Below the pieces are notes generated by a model. The model saw only the letters and a list, made by a program, of their open reading frames with translations. It made no database searches and was not told the DNA's origin. From Nocardioides scoriae (lineage in GTDB: Bacteria; Actinomycetota; Actinomycetes; Propionibacteriales; Nocardioidaceae), in assembly GCF_900104965.1 (NCBI RefSeq), contig NZ_LT629757.1, positions 3,782,001 through 3,846,000 of the forward strand: 64,000 nucleotides of DNA. The letters are read 5' to 3'. The position numbers and the translations under genes were made by a program. Shown in pieces: positions 32,788 to 41,208 of this stretch (positions are counted from its first letter, which is position 1; every line of letters begins with the position of its first letter).

Positions 32788-34229
32788 CCACCCTGCTGTG
32801 GCTGCTGGGCTGGTTCTTCATCGCCTACTCCGTGGCCATCAACGCCAGCTTCATCGTGCTCTCGCTGCTCGCGATGGGCGACTTCGCGGCGTACCGGCGC
32901 AAGGTCCGGTTCGCGGCGTACGACGAGAGCTTCGCCGAGCCCCTGGCCCGCGGCGTCTCCGTGCTGATGCCGGCGTACGACGAGGAGCTGACGATCGTGG
33001 CCTCGGTGCAGGCCATGACCTCGCTGCGCTACCCGGACTTCGAGGTCATCGTCATCGACGACGGCTCCCGCGACTCGACCGTCGCGACCATGGTCGAGGC
33101 GTTCGACATGGTCGAGCTGCCCCTGGCCCAGGCGCCGATGGTGGCCACCAAGGGCGAGGTGCTGCGCTGCTACGTCAGCACCCGCGGCGCGATGGACCTG
33201 CTCCTGGTCTGCAAGGCCAACGGCGGCAAGGCCGACGCGCTCAACACGGGCATCAACGTGGCCCGCAAGGAGCTGGTCTGCATGGTCGACGCCGACTCGC
33301 TGCTCGACCCCGACGCCCTGCTCCACGTCTCGCGCCCCTTCGCCGACGACCCCGAGCGGGTGATCGCCTCGGGCGGCGTGGTCCGCGTGGCCAACGGCTC
33401 GACCATCGCCCAGGGCCGCGTCACCGACATCCGGATGCCCACGCGCTGGCTGCCGCGGGTCCAGGTCGTGGAGTACCTCCGCGCCTTCCTCATCGGCCGC
33501 GCCGGCTGGTCGGCCGCCGGCGGGCTGCTCATCATCTCGGGCGCGTTCGGCATGTTCCGGCGCGACATCCTCTTCGAGGTCGGGGGCGTGGCCACCGACT
33601 GCATCGGCGAGGACGCCGAGCTCGTCGTGCGCCTCTACCGCTGGATGGGCGACAACGACGTCGACGGCCGGATCGTGTTCGTCTCCGAGCCGGTGGCGTG
33701 GACCGAGGCCCCCGAGACCGTCGACGTGCTGCGCAAGCAGCGCCGGCGCTGGCACCGCGGCCTGGCCGAGATCTTCGCGCGCCACCGCGGGATGCTGCTC
33801 CGGCCGCGCTACGGGTTCATCGGGATGATCACGATGCCGTGGTTCCTGCTCTTCGAGCTGCTCGCCCCCTTCATCGAGGTCTTCGGGCTCGTCTACTTCG
33901 CGGTCGTCCTGGTGCTCCTGGGCCTGGGGGAGACCGGCCTGGTCCCGGCCGACTGGGTCAGCCTGCCGGTCGTGGTCGTCCTGCTGTCGACCTCCATCGC
34001 CTTCGCCATCGTGATGAGCCTGGTCGCGCTGCTGGTGGAGGAGATGTCCTACCGCCGCTACCGCGGCATCCCCGGCCTGCTGGTCGCGGTCTGGTCGGCG
34101 GTCGAGGAGAACATCGGCTACCGCCAGCTCACCGCCTGGTGGCGGATGCGCGGGGCGATCGACGCGTGGCGCGGCTCGGCCCACGTGTGGGGCGACATGA
34201 AGCGACAGGGCTTCGACCGCCGCACCTGA
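32784..34229 (+). CDS. Processive family 2 glycosyltransferase (polysaccharide synthase-like)
   Basis: A 481-residue inner-membrane GT2 of the cellulose/hyaluronan/PNAG synthase class. An N-terminal span (about 3-31) is followed by the GT-A domain with DDGSRD (Asp92, Asp93), DAD (Asp169, Asp171), GED (Asp277) and the processivity motif QRRRW (319-323). Three or so C-terminal spans lie between about 345 and 420. It would polymerise a sugar nucleotide and extrude the chain; the sugar is unknown. No PilZ domain is present, so control by c-di-GMP is not indicated. The upstream REC and HEAT proteins may control it instead. Confidence 0.85.
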   Translation: MTTLLWLLGWFFIAYSVAINASFIVLSLLAMGDFAAYRRKVRFAAYDESFAEPLARGVSVLMPAYDEELTIVASVQAMTSLRYPDFEVIVIDDGSRDSTVATMVEAFDMVELPLAQAPMVATKGEVLRCYVSTRGAMDLLLVCKANGGKADALNTGINVARKELVCMVDADSLLDPDALLHVSRPFADDPERVIASGGVVRVANGSTIAQGRVTDIRMPTRWLPRVQVVEYLRAFLIGRAGWSAAGGLLIISGAFGMFRRDILFEVGGVATDCIGEDAELVVRLYRWMGDNDVDGRIVFVSEPVAWTEAPETVDVLRKQRRRWHRGLAEIFARHRGMLLRPRYGFIGMITMPWFLLFELLAPFIEVFGLVYFAVVLVLLGLGETGLVPADWVSLPVVVVLLSTSIAFAIVMSLVALLVEEMSYRRYRGIPGLLVAVWSAVEENIGYRQLTAWWRMRGAIDAWRGSAHVWGDMKRQGFDRRT

Positions 34230-34250
34230 CGGGCCGTGCTCCGTCAGGTG
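34223..34250 (+). terminator. Hairpin overlapping the stop of the glycosyltransferase gene
   Basis: A perfect 10-bp stem, CACCTGACGG (34223-34232) with CCGTCAGGTG (34241-34250), begins inside the last codons of the gene. Confidence 0.6.
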
Positions 34251-34255
34251 GGGGA

Positions 34256-34279
34256 GCGCCCCCGGGAACACGGGGGCGC
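34256..34279 (+). terminator. Second hairpin after the glycosyltransferase gene
   Basis: GCGCCCCCG (34256-34264) pairs with CGGGGGCGC (34271-34279). It follows the first hairpin by 5 nt, giving a tandem terminator before the rpmE promoter. Confidence 0.6.
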
Positions 34280-34307
34280 GGGGCGCTGTTGAGCCGGTGT
34301 CGCCCGA

Positions 34308-34337
34308 TTGGCCCCACCGGGGCCGGGGTGGCAGAAT
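34308..34337 (+). promoter_or_regulatory. Candidate promoter of rpmE
   Basis: TTGGCC (34308-34313) and CAGAAT (34332-34337) are 18 nt apart. The start of transcription would lie near 34345, leaving a leader of about 60 nt. Confidence 0.45.
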
Positions 34338-34407
34338 CACCCGCTGGTCCGGTTCACGTCCCTCGCTCGAGGGGCGACCCGGCGCCGAGGACGCGAGAGG
34401 AACACCC

Positions 34408-34623
34408 ATGCAGAAGGACATCCACCCGAACTACGTGACCACCGAGGTGCGCTGCACCTGTGGCAACACGTTCACCACGCGCAGCACCAAGGCCAGCGGC
34501 GAGATCCGCTCCGAGGTCTGCTCCAACTGCCACCCCTTCTACACGGGCAAGCAGAAGATCCTCGACACCGGCGGCCGCGTGGCCCGCTTCGAGGCCCGCT
34601 ACGCCAAGAAGCAGGGCAAGTAG
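34408..34623 (+). CDS. rpmE: 50S ribosomal protein L31 (zinc form)
   Basis: A 71-residue L31. The paired cysteines in VRCTCGN and [10 protein letters not shown] mark the zinc-binding (C+) form, which cells replace with a Cys-free paralogue under zinc limitation. HPNY at the N-terminus and [14 protein letters not shown] at the C-terminus are family hallmarks. It is followed by a strong hairpin before prfA. Confidence 0.97.
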   Translation: MQKDIHPNYVTTEVRCTCGNTFTTRSTKASGEIRSEVCSNCHPFYTGKQKILDTGGRVARFEARYAKKQGK

Positions 34624-34680
34624 CACCTCCTGGACCCGGGCTCACCGGGCGACCGGTGTCCCCGGTCCCCTGGCTGACCC

Positions 34681-34716
34681 GCCACTCCCCGGGCTGCGCA
34701 ACGCCCGGGGAGTGGC
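34681..34716 (+). terminator. rpmE terminator
   Basis: A perfect 14-bp stem, GCCACTCCCCGGGC (34681-34694) with GCCCGGGGAGTGGC (34703-34716), has an 8-nt loop and is followed by TGTTT. This is the best Rho-independent terminator of the plus strand in the window. Confidence 0.75.
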
Positions 34717-34718
34717 TG

Positions 34719-34740
34719 TTTCCCAAGGGCCCTTGGGAAA
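34719..34740. repeat. Perfect 22-bp palindrome before prfA
   Basis: TTTCCCAAGGG (34719-34729) is followed without spacer by its exact reverse complement CCCTTGGGAAA (34730-34740). It lies between the rpmE terminator and the prfA start. A loopless palindrome is more typical of a dimeric protein's binding site than of an RNA hairpin. Confidence 0.7.
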
Positions 34741-34763
34741 CCGCGACCACCTCAGGAGCGCAC

Positions 34764-35846
34764 TTGTTCGACGCCGTCGCCACGCTGGCGCAGGAGCACG
34801 CGGAGCTGGAGGCCCGGCTCGCGGACCCCTCGGTGCACAGCGACCCGGCGCTGGCCCGGCGGCTGGGGCAGCGCTACGCCGAGCTCAGCGCCGTCCTGCG
34901 CACCCACGCCGAGTGGGAGCAGCTCGGTGACGACGCCGAGGCCGCCCGCGAGCTGGCCGGCGACCCCGACGACGGCGCCGCCTTCGCCGCGGAGGCCGAG
35001 CAGCTGGCCGCCCGCCGCGTCCAGGTGGCCGAGCGGCTGCGCCAGCTGCTGGTGCCGCGCGACGCCGCCGACGGCAAGGACGTCATCCTCGAGGTGAAGT
35101 CCGGCGAGGGCGGCGAGGAGTCGGCCCTGTTCGCGGCCGACCTGCTGCGGATGTACTCCCGCTACGCCGAGCGCCACGGCTGGTCGACCCAGGTCATCGA
35201 CGCCACCGAGTCCGACCTCGGCGGCTACAAGTCGGTGACGGTCGCGGTCAAGGCCAAGGGCACCCCGGAGCCCGGCGAGGCGCCGTACGCCCTGCTCAAG
35301 TTCGAGGGCGGCGTGCACCGCGTGCAGCGCGTGCCCGTCACCGAGAGCCAGGGCCGGGTGCACACCAGCGCTGCCGGCGTCCTGGTGATGCCGGAGGCCG
35401 AGCAGGTCGACGTCGAGGTCCACGACAACGACCTGCGCATCGACGTCTACCGCTCCAGCGGCCCCGGCGGCCAGAGCGTCAACACCACCGACTCGGCCGT
35501 GCGGATCACCCACGTGCCGACCGGCATCGTCGCCAGCTGCCAGAACGAGAAGTCGCAGCTGCAGAACAAGGAGTCCGCGATGCGGATCCTGCGCGCCCGG
35601 CTCCTCGCCGCCGCCCAGGAGGCCGCCGACGCCGAGGCCAGCGACGCCCGCCGCTCGCAGGTGCGCACCGTCGACCGCTCCGAGCGGATCCGGACCTACA
35701 ACTACTCGGAGAACCGCATCTCCGACCACCGCACCGGCTACAAGTCCTACGACCTCGACCGGGTGCTCGACGGGGACCTCGAGGCCGTCATCGGCTCCTC
35801 GGTCGCCGCCGACATGGCGACCCGGCTCGAGGCGCTCGGCACGTGA
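34764..35846 (+). CDS. prfA: Peptide chain release factor 1
   Basis: A 360-residue class I release factor that recognises UAA and UAG and triggers peptide release. The GGQ tripeptide is at 235-237 ([10 protein letters not shown]) and will be methylated by PrmC, encoded next. GVHRVQRVP and the C-terminal [14 protein letters not shown] are family motifs. The start is a TTG at 34764-34766 with AGGAG 5 nt upstream; no nearby ATG or GTG fits the family N-terminus. Its stop overlaps the prmC start. Confidence 0.95.
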   Translation: MFDAVATLAQEHAELEARLADPSVHSDPALARRLGQRYAELSAVLRTHAEWEQLGDDAEAARELAGDPDDGAAFAAEAEQLAARRVQVAERLRQLLVPRDAADGKDVILEVKSGEGGEESALFAADLLRMYSRYAERHGWSTQVIDATESDLGGYKSVTVAVKAKGTPEPGEAPYALLKFEGGVHRVQRVPVTESQGRVHTSAAGVLVMPEAEQVDVEVHDNDLRIDVYRSSGPGGQSVNTTDSAVRITHVPTGIVASCQNEKSQLQNKESAMRILRARLLAAAQEAADAEASDARRSQVRTVDRSERIRTYNYSENRISDHRTGYKSYDLDRVLDGDLEAVIGSSVAADMATRLEALGT

Positions 35847-36730
35847 GCCGTCCCCGCGCCCTGGTGCGGGAGGCCGCGCTGGTGCTGGAGGCGGCCGGGG
35901 TGGCCAGCCCCGAGCACGACGCTGCCGAGCTGCTGGCCCACGTGACCGGCGTGCCGCGCGCGCGGCTGCCGCTGCTCGACGCCGTCGAGCCGGAGCAGGC
36001 CGTCCGGTACGACGCGCTGGTGCGCCGCCGCGCGGGTCGCGAGCCGCTGCAGCACCTGACCGGCACCGCGTTCTTCCGCCACGTCGGGCTCGCGGTCGGC
36101 CCCGGCGTGTTCGTCCCCCGGCCCGAGACCGAGCTGCTCGCCGGCTGGGCGGTGGACCGGGTGGTGGAGCGGTCCTCCCGCCCGCCGGACGCGGTGGCGC
36201 AGATCCGGCGCCCGGTCGTGGTGGACCTGTGCACGGGCTCGGGGGCGATCGCGCTCAGCCTGGCCGACGAGCTGCCGGGTCGCGGCGTCGACGCAGAGGT
36301 CCACGCCGTCGAGCTCGGCGAGGACGCCCACGCGTGGGCCACCCGCAACCTCGCCGGCACCGGGGTCGACCTGCGGCTGGGCGACATGGACGGCTCCTTC
36401 CCCGACCTCGACGGCCGGGTCGACGTGGTGGTCTGCAACCCGCCGTACATCCCGCTCACGGAGTTCGAGGGCGTGGCCGCCGAGGCGCGCGACCACGACC
36501 CCGCCCTGGCGCTGTGGTCCGGCGACGACGGGCTCGACGCGATGCGCGTGCTCGAGCGCACCGCGGCCCGGCTGCTGGCGCCCGGCGGCTGGATGGGCGC
36601 CGAGCACGCCGACGTCCAGGGCGACTCGGCCGTCGCGGTCTTCGCCGCCACCGGGCGCTGGACCGAGGTGCGCGACCACCGCGACCTGGCAGGTCGTCCG
36701 CGCTTCGTCACGGCGCGGCTGGCACGATGA
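35843..36730 (+). CDS. prmC: Release factor glutamine methyltransferase
   Basis: A 295-residue SAM-dependent enzyme that methylates the GGQ glutamine of release factors. An N-terminal helical domain (to about 90) binds RF1. [10 protein letters not shown] leads into the SAM loop [12 protein letters not shown], and the catalytic NPPY is at 199-202. The GTG start overlaps the prfA stop (GTGA), so the enzyme and its substrate are coupled. Confidence 0.95.
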   Translation: MSRPRALVREAALVLEAAGVASPEHDAAELLAHVTGVPRARLPLLDAVEPEQAVRYDALVRRRAGREPLQHLTGTAFFRHVGLAVGPGVFVPRPETELLAGWAVDRVVERSSRPPDAVAQIRRPVVVDLCTGSGAIALSLADELPGRGVDAEVHAVELGEDAHAWATRNLAGTGVDLRLGDMDGSFPDLDGRVDVVVCNPPYIPLTEFEGVAAEARDHDPALALWSGDDGLDAMRVLERTAARLLAPGGWMGAEHADVQGDSAVAVFAATGRWTEVRDHRDLAGRPRFVTARLAR

Positions 36731-37407
36731 CGTCCGTGACCACCGCGACCCGCTACGACCTCAGCGACGACGAGGGACGCGAGGCCGCGCTGTCGGCCGC
36801 GGTCGGTGCCGTGCGCCGCGGCCAGCTGGTCGTGCTGCCCACCGACACCGTCTACGGCATCGGCGTGGACGCCTTCGACGCCGACGGGGTGCAGCGGCTG
36901 CTCGACGCCAAGGGCCGGGGCCGCGACATGCCGCCGCCCGTGCTGATCTCGACCGCCACGACCCTGGACGCGCTCGCGGGCGAGCGACCCGGCTGGGTGG
37001 CGGGGCTGACCGAGCGCTACTGGCCCGGCCCGCTGACGCTGGTGTGCCGCCAGCAGCCGTCGCTGCGCTGGGACCTCGGCGAGACCCGCGGCACCGTCGC
37101 GGTGCGGATGCCCGACGACCAGGACGCCCTCGACCTGCTGGGCCGCACCGGCCCGCTGGCCGTCTCCTCGGCCAACCTGTCCGGGCAGCCCGCGGCGACC
37201 ACCGCCGAGGAGGCCGAGCAGATGCTGGGCGAGCACGTCGAGGTGGTCCTCGACGGCGGGCCCAGCCGGGGCGGGGTCTCCTCGACCATCGTCGACTGCA
37301 CGGCCGAGGCGCCCCGCGTGCTGCGCGAGGGCGCCATCTCCCGCGAGGAGCTGCGCGAGGTCCTCGCGGGCCTCGGCGCGACGCTGGAGGACGCGCCGGG
37401 TGCGTGA
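36727..37407 (+). CDS. L-threonylcarbamoyladenylate synthase (TsaC/Sua5 family)
   Basis: A 226-residue YrdC/Sua5-domain enzyme that makes threonylcarbamoyl-AMP for the t6A37 modification of ANN-decoding tRNAs. Visible motifs: LPTDTVYGIGVDAF, ERYWPGPLTLVC, VAVRMPDD, AVSSANLSG and the C-terminal GGVSSTIVDC. The ATG at 36727 overlaps the prmC stop; an in-frame GTG at 36736 is an alternative. Confidence 0.93.
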   Translation: MTSVTTATRYDLSDDEGREAALSAAVGAVRRGQLVVLPTDTVYGIGVDAFDADGVQRLLDAKGRGRDMPPPVLISTATTLDALAGERPGWVAGLTERYWPGPLTLVCRQQPSLRWDLGETRGTVAVRMPDDQDALDLLGRTGPLAVSSANLSGQPAATTAEEAEQMLGEHVEVVLDGGPSRGGVSSTIVDCTAEAPRVLREGAISREELREVLAGLGATLEDAPGA

Positions 37408-38527
37408 GTACCTCGTGGTCTTCCTCGTGGCCGGGGTCGTGAGCTACCTGCTCTGCGTCTTCGCCCGCGAGGCGGCCATCAGGTCCGGCGCCGTGGCCCG
37501 GGTGCGCGACCGCGACGTCCACGCCACGCCCATCCCCTACTTCGGGGGCGTGGCGATGCTCGGCGGGCTCGCGGCGGGGCTGCTGCTCGCCTTCCACCTG
37601 CCGTTCCTCTCGACCGCCCAGCCGGCGGTGCTGCACGACTCGCTGTGGGTGCTGGTCGCGGGGGCGATGATCTGCGCCGTGGGCGTGCTCGACGACCTGA
37701 TCGAGCTCGACGCCCTCACCAAGCTGGGCGGGCAGGTCGTGGCGGCCGGCGTGCTGGTGCTCAACGGCGTCAAGCTCTACTCCGTGCGGCTGCCCGGCGT
37801 CGGCCAGCTCTCGCTCGACCCCACCCAGGGGGCGCTGCTCACCGTGCTGCTGGTGGTGAGCGTGATGAACGCCGTCAACTTCGTCGACGGGCTCGACGGC
37901 CTCGCCGGGGGAGTGGTCCTCATCGGGGCCGGTGCCTTCTTCCTGTTCTCCTACCAGCTGGCCACCCTCAACGGCGAGACCCTCGCGATCACCGCGGCCC
38001 TGCTCTGCGCCGCGATGGGCGGTGCCTGCGCGGGGTTCCTGCCGCACAACTTCTTCCCGGCGCGGATCTTCATGGGGGACTCCGGCTCGATGCTGCTCGG
38101 CATGGTGCTGTCCGGGTCGGCGCTGACGCTGACCGGGCAGTTCGCGACCGTCTCGGTGCAGCGCGACGGGGGGCTGGGGCAGTCGACCTTCGTGATGCTG
38201 ATCCCGGTGCTGCTGCCGGTCGTGATCCTCATCGTCCCGATGGCCGACCTGGTGCTGGCCGTGGTCCGCCGCACCCGCCGCGGCCAGGCGTTCTACCAGC
38301 CCGACAAGGAGCACCTGCACCACCGCCTGCTCGAGGTCGGCCACAGCCAGCGCCGCGCGGTCCTCATCATCTGGCTCTGGGCCGGCCTGCTGGCCTTCGG
38401 CGGGGTGCTCGTCGGGCTCTACTCCGGGCCGGTGGTCTACGCGCTGCTGGCGGGCGGCTTCGTCCTCAACGTCGCCCTCACCTTCCTGCTGCCGCGGCTC
38501 CAGCGTCCCGCGGCCCTCCCGGGGTGA
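37400..38527 (+). CDS. wecA: Undecaprenyl/decaprenyl-phosphate GlcNAc-1-phosphate transferase
   Basis: A 375-residue polytopic membrane enzyme (about 11 spans) that transfers a sugar-1-phosphate from a UDP-sugar to a polyprenyl phosphate. It is the first step of arabinogalactan-type or other wall-glycan linkage units. The cytoplasmic motifs VGVLDDLIELDALTKL, NAVNFVDGLDGLAGG, FMGDSGS and KEHLHHRL are all present. The GTG start overlaps the Sua5 gene by 8 nt. Confidence 0.93.
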   Translation: MREYLVVFLVAGVVSYLLCVFAREAAIRSGAVARVRDRDVHATPIPYFGGVAMLGGLAAGLLLAFHLPFLSTAQPAVLHDSLWVLVAGAMICAVGVLDDLIELDALTKLGGQVVAAGVLVLNGVKLYSVRLPGVGQLSLDPTQGALLTVLLVVSVMNAVNFVDGLDGLAGGVVLIGAGAFFLFSYQLATLNGETLAITAALLCAAMGGACAGFLPHNFFPARIFMGDSGSMLLGMVLSGSALTLTGQFATVSVQRDGGLGQSTFVMLIPVLLPVVILIVPMADLVLAVVRRTRRGQAFYQPDKEHLHHRLLEVGHSQRRAVLIIWLWAGLLAFGGVLVGLYSGPVVYALLAGGFVLNVALTFLLPRLQRPAALPG

Positions 38528-38577
38528 CGACGCCGGGCTGACGACGCCCTCGAGGGGTCCACGGGCGGCCCGCGTGG

Positions 38578-38615
38578 TTGGCGGCGTCCCGCGACCTTGT
38601 GCTAGTTTTCACAAG
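38578..38615 (+). promoter_or_regulatory. Promoter of the ATP synthase operon with overlapping dyad
   Basis: TTGGCG (38578-38583) and an extended -10 TGTGCTAGTTT (TAGTTT at 38603-38608) lie 19 nt apart. A perfect 6-bp inverted repeat, CTTGTG (38596-38601) with CACAAG (38610-38615), flanks the -10, so a dimeric regulator bound there would cover it. Confidence 0.5.
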
Positions 38616-38688
38616 CACCGCCACCCGCCAGATGACAGCCACGTCGCGCACGTGAAAGAGTCATCCGACGACGACGATGAGGCCGCCA

Positions 38689-39174
38689 ATGACGACGACC
38701 GTCCGCCCCGACGAGGGGCTCGCACCCCCCGGGCGCCCCGGGGTCGGTTCCGCGGCCCCCCGGGTCCTCGCGGCGGCTGTCTCGTGCGTGGTCGTGACCG
38801 TCCTGCTGACGGCCGGCGCCGGTGCCCTGCTCGACGGGCGCTCCGCCGCCGCGGGCGGTCTCGTGGGCGGTGGCATGGCCGCCGCGTTCTTCCTCTTCGG
38901 CTCCGCGACCGTCTCCGCGGCCACCCGGCTCGCCCCGCAGGTCGCGCTCGTCGTGGCCATGTCGACCTACCTGCTCCAGGTGGTCGCGGTGCTCGCCGTC
39001 TTCGCCGCGCTCACCTCCGCCGGCCTGGTGGGGGACACCCTCGCCGCGGGCTGGCTCGCGGCCGGCGTCATCGCCGCCACCGTGGTGTGGACGGTGGCCC
39101 AGATGGTCTTCACGGCCCGCGCCCGCATCCCCCTCTACGACCTCGGGACCCCGCGACAGGTGGGTGCCTCGTGA
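38689..39174 (+). CDS. Membrane protein at the head of the atp operon (AtpI-like)
   Basis: A 161-residue membrane protein with four predicted spans (about 27-49, 57-78, 87-110 and 119-142) after a disordered N-terminus. Position and topology match the AtpI/Rv1303-type protein before atpB in actinobacteria, which assists assembly of the c-ring in other bacteria. The sequence itself is poorly conserved, so this is by context. The ATG at 38689 has GAGG 6 nt upstream; ATG 38677 is in frame. It is coupled to the next gene. Confidence 0.7.
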   Translation: MTTTVRPDEGLAPPGRPGVGSAAPRVLAAAVSCVVVTVLLTAGAGALLDGRSAAAGGLVGGGMAAAFFLFGSATVSAATRLAPQVALVVAMSTYLLQVVAVLAVFAALTSAGLVGDTLAAGWLAAGVIAATVVWTVAQMVFTARARIPLYDLGTPRQVGAS

Positions 39175-39464
39175 CCTCCACCGACTGCTACGCTCCCGAC
39201 GCGATGGCCAACCAGGAACCGGCGCAGACGACCCCGTCGAGCGGCGACCCCTGGCACGCCTTCGGCTACCTGGTCTCCGGCGTCGCCTTCTACGGGGTCC
39301 TCGGCTGGCTGGCGGACCGCTGGCTCGGGACGTCGTTCCTGGTGGCCGTGGGCATCGTGCTGGGCGCCGTGCTGGGTGTCTACGCCACCTGGTCGCGCTT
39401 CACCACGACGGACCCGACCGACGCACCCCCGCCGACCGACACATCGAATCAGGAGAAGCAGTGA
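39171..39464 (+). CDS. AtpZ/AtpI family ATP synthase accessory protein
   Basis: A 97-residue two-span membrane protein (WHAFGYLVSGVAFYGVLGWLAD, then LVAVGIVLGAVLGVYATW), the usual AtpZ-type hairpin with charged, disordered ends. The family is proposed to help assembly or magnesium transport for the Fo sector. The GTG at 39171 overlaps the previous stop and has AGGTGGG 6 nt upstream; an ATG at 39204 is an alternative. Confidence 0.8.
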   Translation: MTSTDCYAPDAMANQEPAQTTPSSGDPWHAFGYLVSGVAFYGVLGWLADRWLGTSFLVAVGIVLGAVLGVYATWSRFTTTDPTDAPPPTDTSNQEKQ

Positions 39465-40294
39465 GCCTCACCCCGATGCTCGTCGCACGCGCGTCCGAGG
39501 AGGGATTTGTCCCGCCCGGCCCGGGCGACTTCAACCTGCCGCCCATCGGTGGCGGGAGCACGTTCGACTTCCTCGGCCAGGAGATGTACGCCGGCGTCAC
39601 CAAGCCGATGCTGCAGCTGGTCCTCGGTGCGGCGCTCGTCTTCGTGTTCTTCCGCGTGGCCTCGGCCAAGCGCTCGATGGTCCCCGGTCGCCTGCAGTAC
39701 GTCGGCGAGGCGGGCTACGGCTTCGTCCGCAACTCCCTGGGCCGCGACATCATCGGCAGCAAGGACTTCATGAGGTACGTCCCGTACCTCTTCGCGCTGT
39801 TCTTCTTCGTGCTGATCAACAACGCCTTCGGCTCGCTGCCCTTCTTCCAGTTCCCGACCTTCTCCCGCTCCGGGATGGTCTACGGCCTGGTCCTCATCAG
39901 CTGGCTCGTCTACAACATCGCGGGCATCAAGGCCCAGGGCGGCCTGCTGGCCTACCTCAAGCACACGACCGTGCCCCCCGGGGTCACCGGTCCGATGCTG
40001 GCGCTGCTGATCCCGCTGGAGTTCTTCTCCAACATCCTGGTCCGCCCGCTGACGCTCGCGCTGCGACTGTTCGCCAACCTGTTCGCGGGGCACCTGCTGC
40101 TCATCCTGTTCGCGCTGGGCGGTGAGTACCTCCTCGTCCACGGGGCCGGTCTCGTCAAGCCCGTGGGCGTGGTCGCCTGGCTGATGTTCGTGCTGATCGC
40201 CTTCCTCGAGGTGCTCGTGCAGTTCCTGCAGGCCTACGTCTTCGTCCTGCTCAACGCGCTCTACATCTCCCAGGCCATCGCCGAGGAGCACTGA
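39461..40294 (+). CDS. atpB: F1Fo ATP synthase subunit a
   Basis: A 277-residue integral membrane subunit forming the proton half-channels next to the c-ring. The essential arginine is in [17 protein letters not shown]. Further spans include [20 protein letters not shown] and [20 protein letters not shown]. The GTG start overlaps the preceding stop (GTGA) and follows AGGAGAAGCA. Confidence 0.97.
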   Translation: MSLTPMLVARASEEGFVPPGPGDFNLPPIGGGSTFDFLGQEMYAGVTKPMLQLVLGAALVFVFFRVASAKRSMVPGRLQYVGEAGYGFVRNSLGRDIIGSKDFMRYVPYLFALFFFVLINNAFGSLPFFQFPTFSRSGMVYGLVLISWLVYNIAGIKAQGGLLAYLKHTTVPPGVTGPMLALLIPLEFFSNILVRPLTLALRLFANLFAGHLLLILFALGGEYLLVHGAGLVKPVGVVAWLMFVLIAFLEVLVQFLQAYVFVLLNALYISQAIAEEH

Positions 40295-40297
40295 CCT

Positions 40298-40315
40298 TCC
40301 CCGGGCGACCGGGGA
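40298..40315 (+). other. Intercistronic hairpin between atpB and atpE
   Basis: TCCCCGG (40298-40304), tetraloop GCGA, CCGGGGA (40309-40315). A GNRA-capped stem just after the atpB stop could stabilise the downstream mRNA or tune atpE, whose product is needed in many copies. Confidence 0.5.
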
Positions 40316-40373
40316 GTGCACGACCCGACAACTGAACACCTCGACAAGCAGAACCAACCGAAAGGACCCAGCC

Positions 40374-40592
40374 GTGCTTCCTATGGCTATCGACGGCTCC
40401 GCCAACATGGTCGGCTACGGCCTCGCAGCGATCGGCCCCGGTATCGGCGTCGGCCTCATCTTCGCCGCCTACATCCAGGGCGTCGCGCGTCAGCCCGAGG
40501 CGCAGGGTCGCCTCCAGACCATCGCCTTCCTCGGCTTCGCCCTCGCCGAGGCGCTGGCGATCATCGGTATCGCCCTCGCGTTCGTGCTCTGA
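40374..40592 (+). CDS. atpE: F1Fo ATP synthase subunit c
   Basis: A 72-residue proteolipid of two spans joined by the polar loop ARQPEAQGR. The proton-carrying carboxylate is Glu59 in [14 protein letters not shown]. The glycine-rich helix [17 protein letters not shown] packs the ring. It is the known target family of diarylquinolines. The GTG start has AGGA 8 nt upstream. Confidence 0.97.
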   Translation: MLPMAIDGSANMVGYGLAAIGPGIGVGLIFAAYIQGVARQPEAQGRLQTIAFLGFALAEALAIIGIALAFVL

Positions 40593-40620
40593 CGCTCCAC
40601 CCTGACGAAGGACCGCGCAC

Positions 40621-41208
40621 ATGAATGTGATCCCGCTCGCCGGAGGGGAAGGCCTCAACCCCCTCATCCCGCACCCGGTCGAGATCGTTCTCTCGATCGT
40701 CGTCTTCGGCATCCTGTACTGGCTGGCGAAGAAGTTCGTCGTGCCCAACTTCGAGGCCACCTTCGCCGCCCGCACCTCGGCGATCGAGGGCGGGCTCAAG
40801 GCGGCCGAGACCAAGCAGGCCGAGGCCGACGCCAAGCTCGCCGAGCTGGAGCAGCAGCTCGCGGACGCCCGCCACGAGGCGGCGCGCATCCGCGAGGAGG
40901 CCCGCGAGCAGGGCGCCCGGATCGTCGCCGAGATGCGTGACCAGGCTCAGACCGAGTCCTCGCGCATCGTCGAGCACGGCAAGGCCCAGATCGAGGCCGA
41001 GCGCCAGCAGGCCCTCGCCTCCCTGCGGGTCGAGGTCGGCTCGCTCGCGACCTCGCTGGCGGGACGCATCGTGGGCGAGAGCCTGGACGACGACGCCCGC
41101 TCCTCGCGGGTCGTCGACCGGTTCCTCGCCGACCTGGAGCTCCACAAGGGCTCCCGGGCGGCAGGCTCCACGGGCGGCACGGCCACCGGCAACCCCGGCC
41201 CGAGCTGA
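40621..41208 (+). CDS. atpF: F1Fo ATP synthase subunit b
   Basis: A 195-residue stator subunit. One membrane span (about 20-38, PVEIVLSIVVFGILYWLAKK) is followed by a long charged coiled coil (AAETKQAEADAKLAELEQ onward) that reaches F1. A Gly/Ser-rich tail ends it. Its stop overlaps the atpH ATG (TGATG). Confidence 0.96.
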   Translation: MNVIPLAGGEGLNPLIPHPVEIVLSIVVFGILYWLAKKFVVPNFEATFAARTSAIEGGLKAAETKQAEADAKLAELEQQLADARHEAARIREEAREQGARIVAEMRDQAQTESSRIVEHGKAQIEAERQQALASLRVEVGSLATSLAGRIVGESLDDDARSSRVVDRFLADLELHKGSRAAGSTGGTATGNPGPS

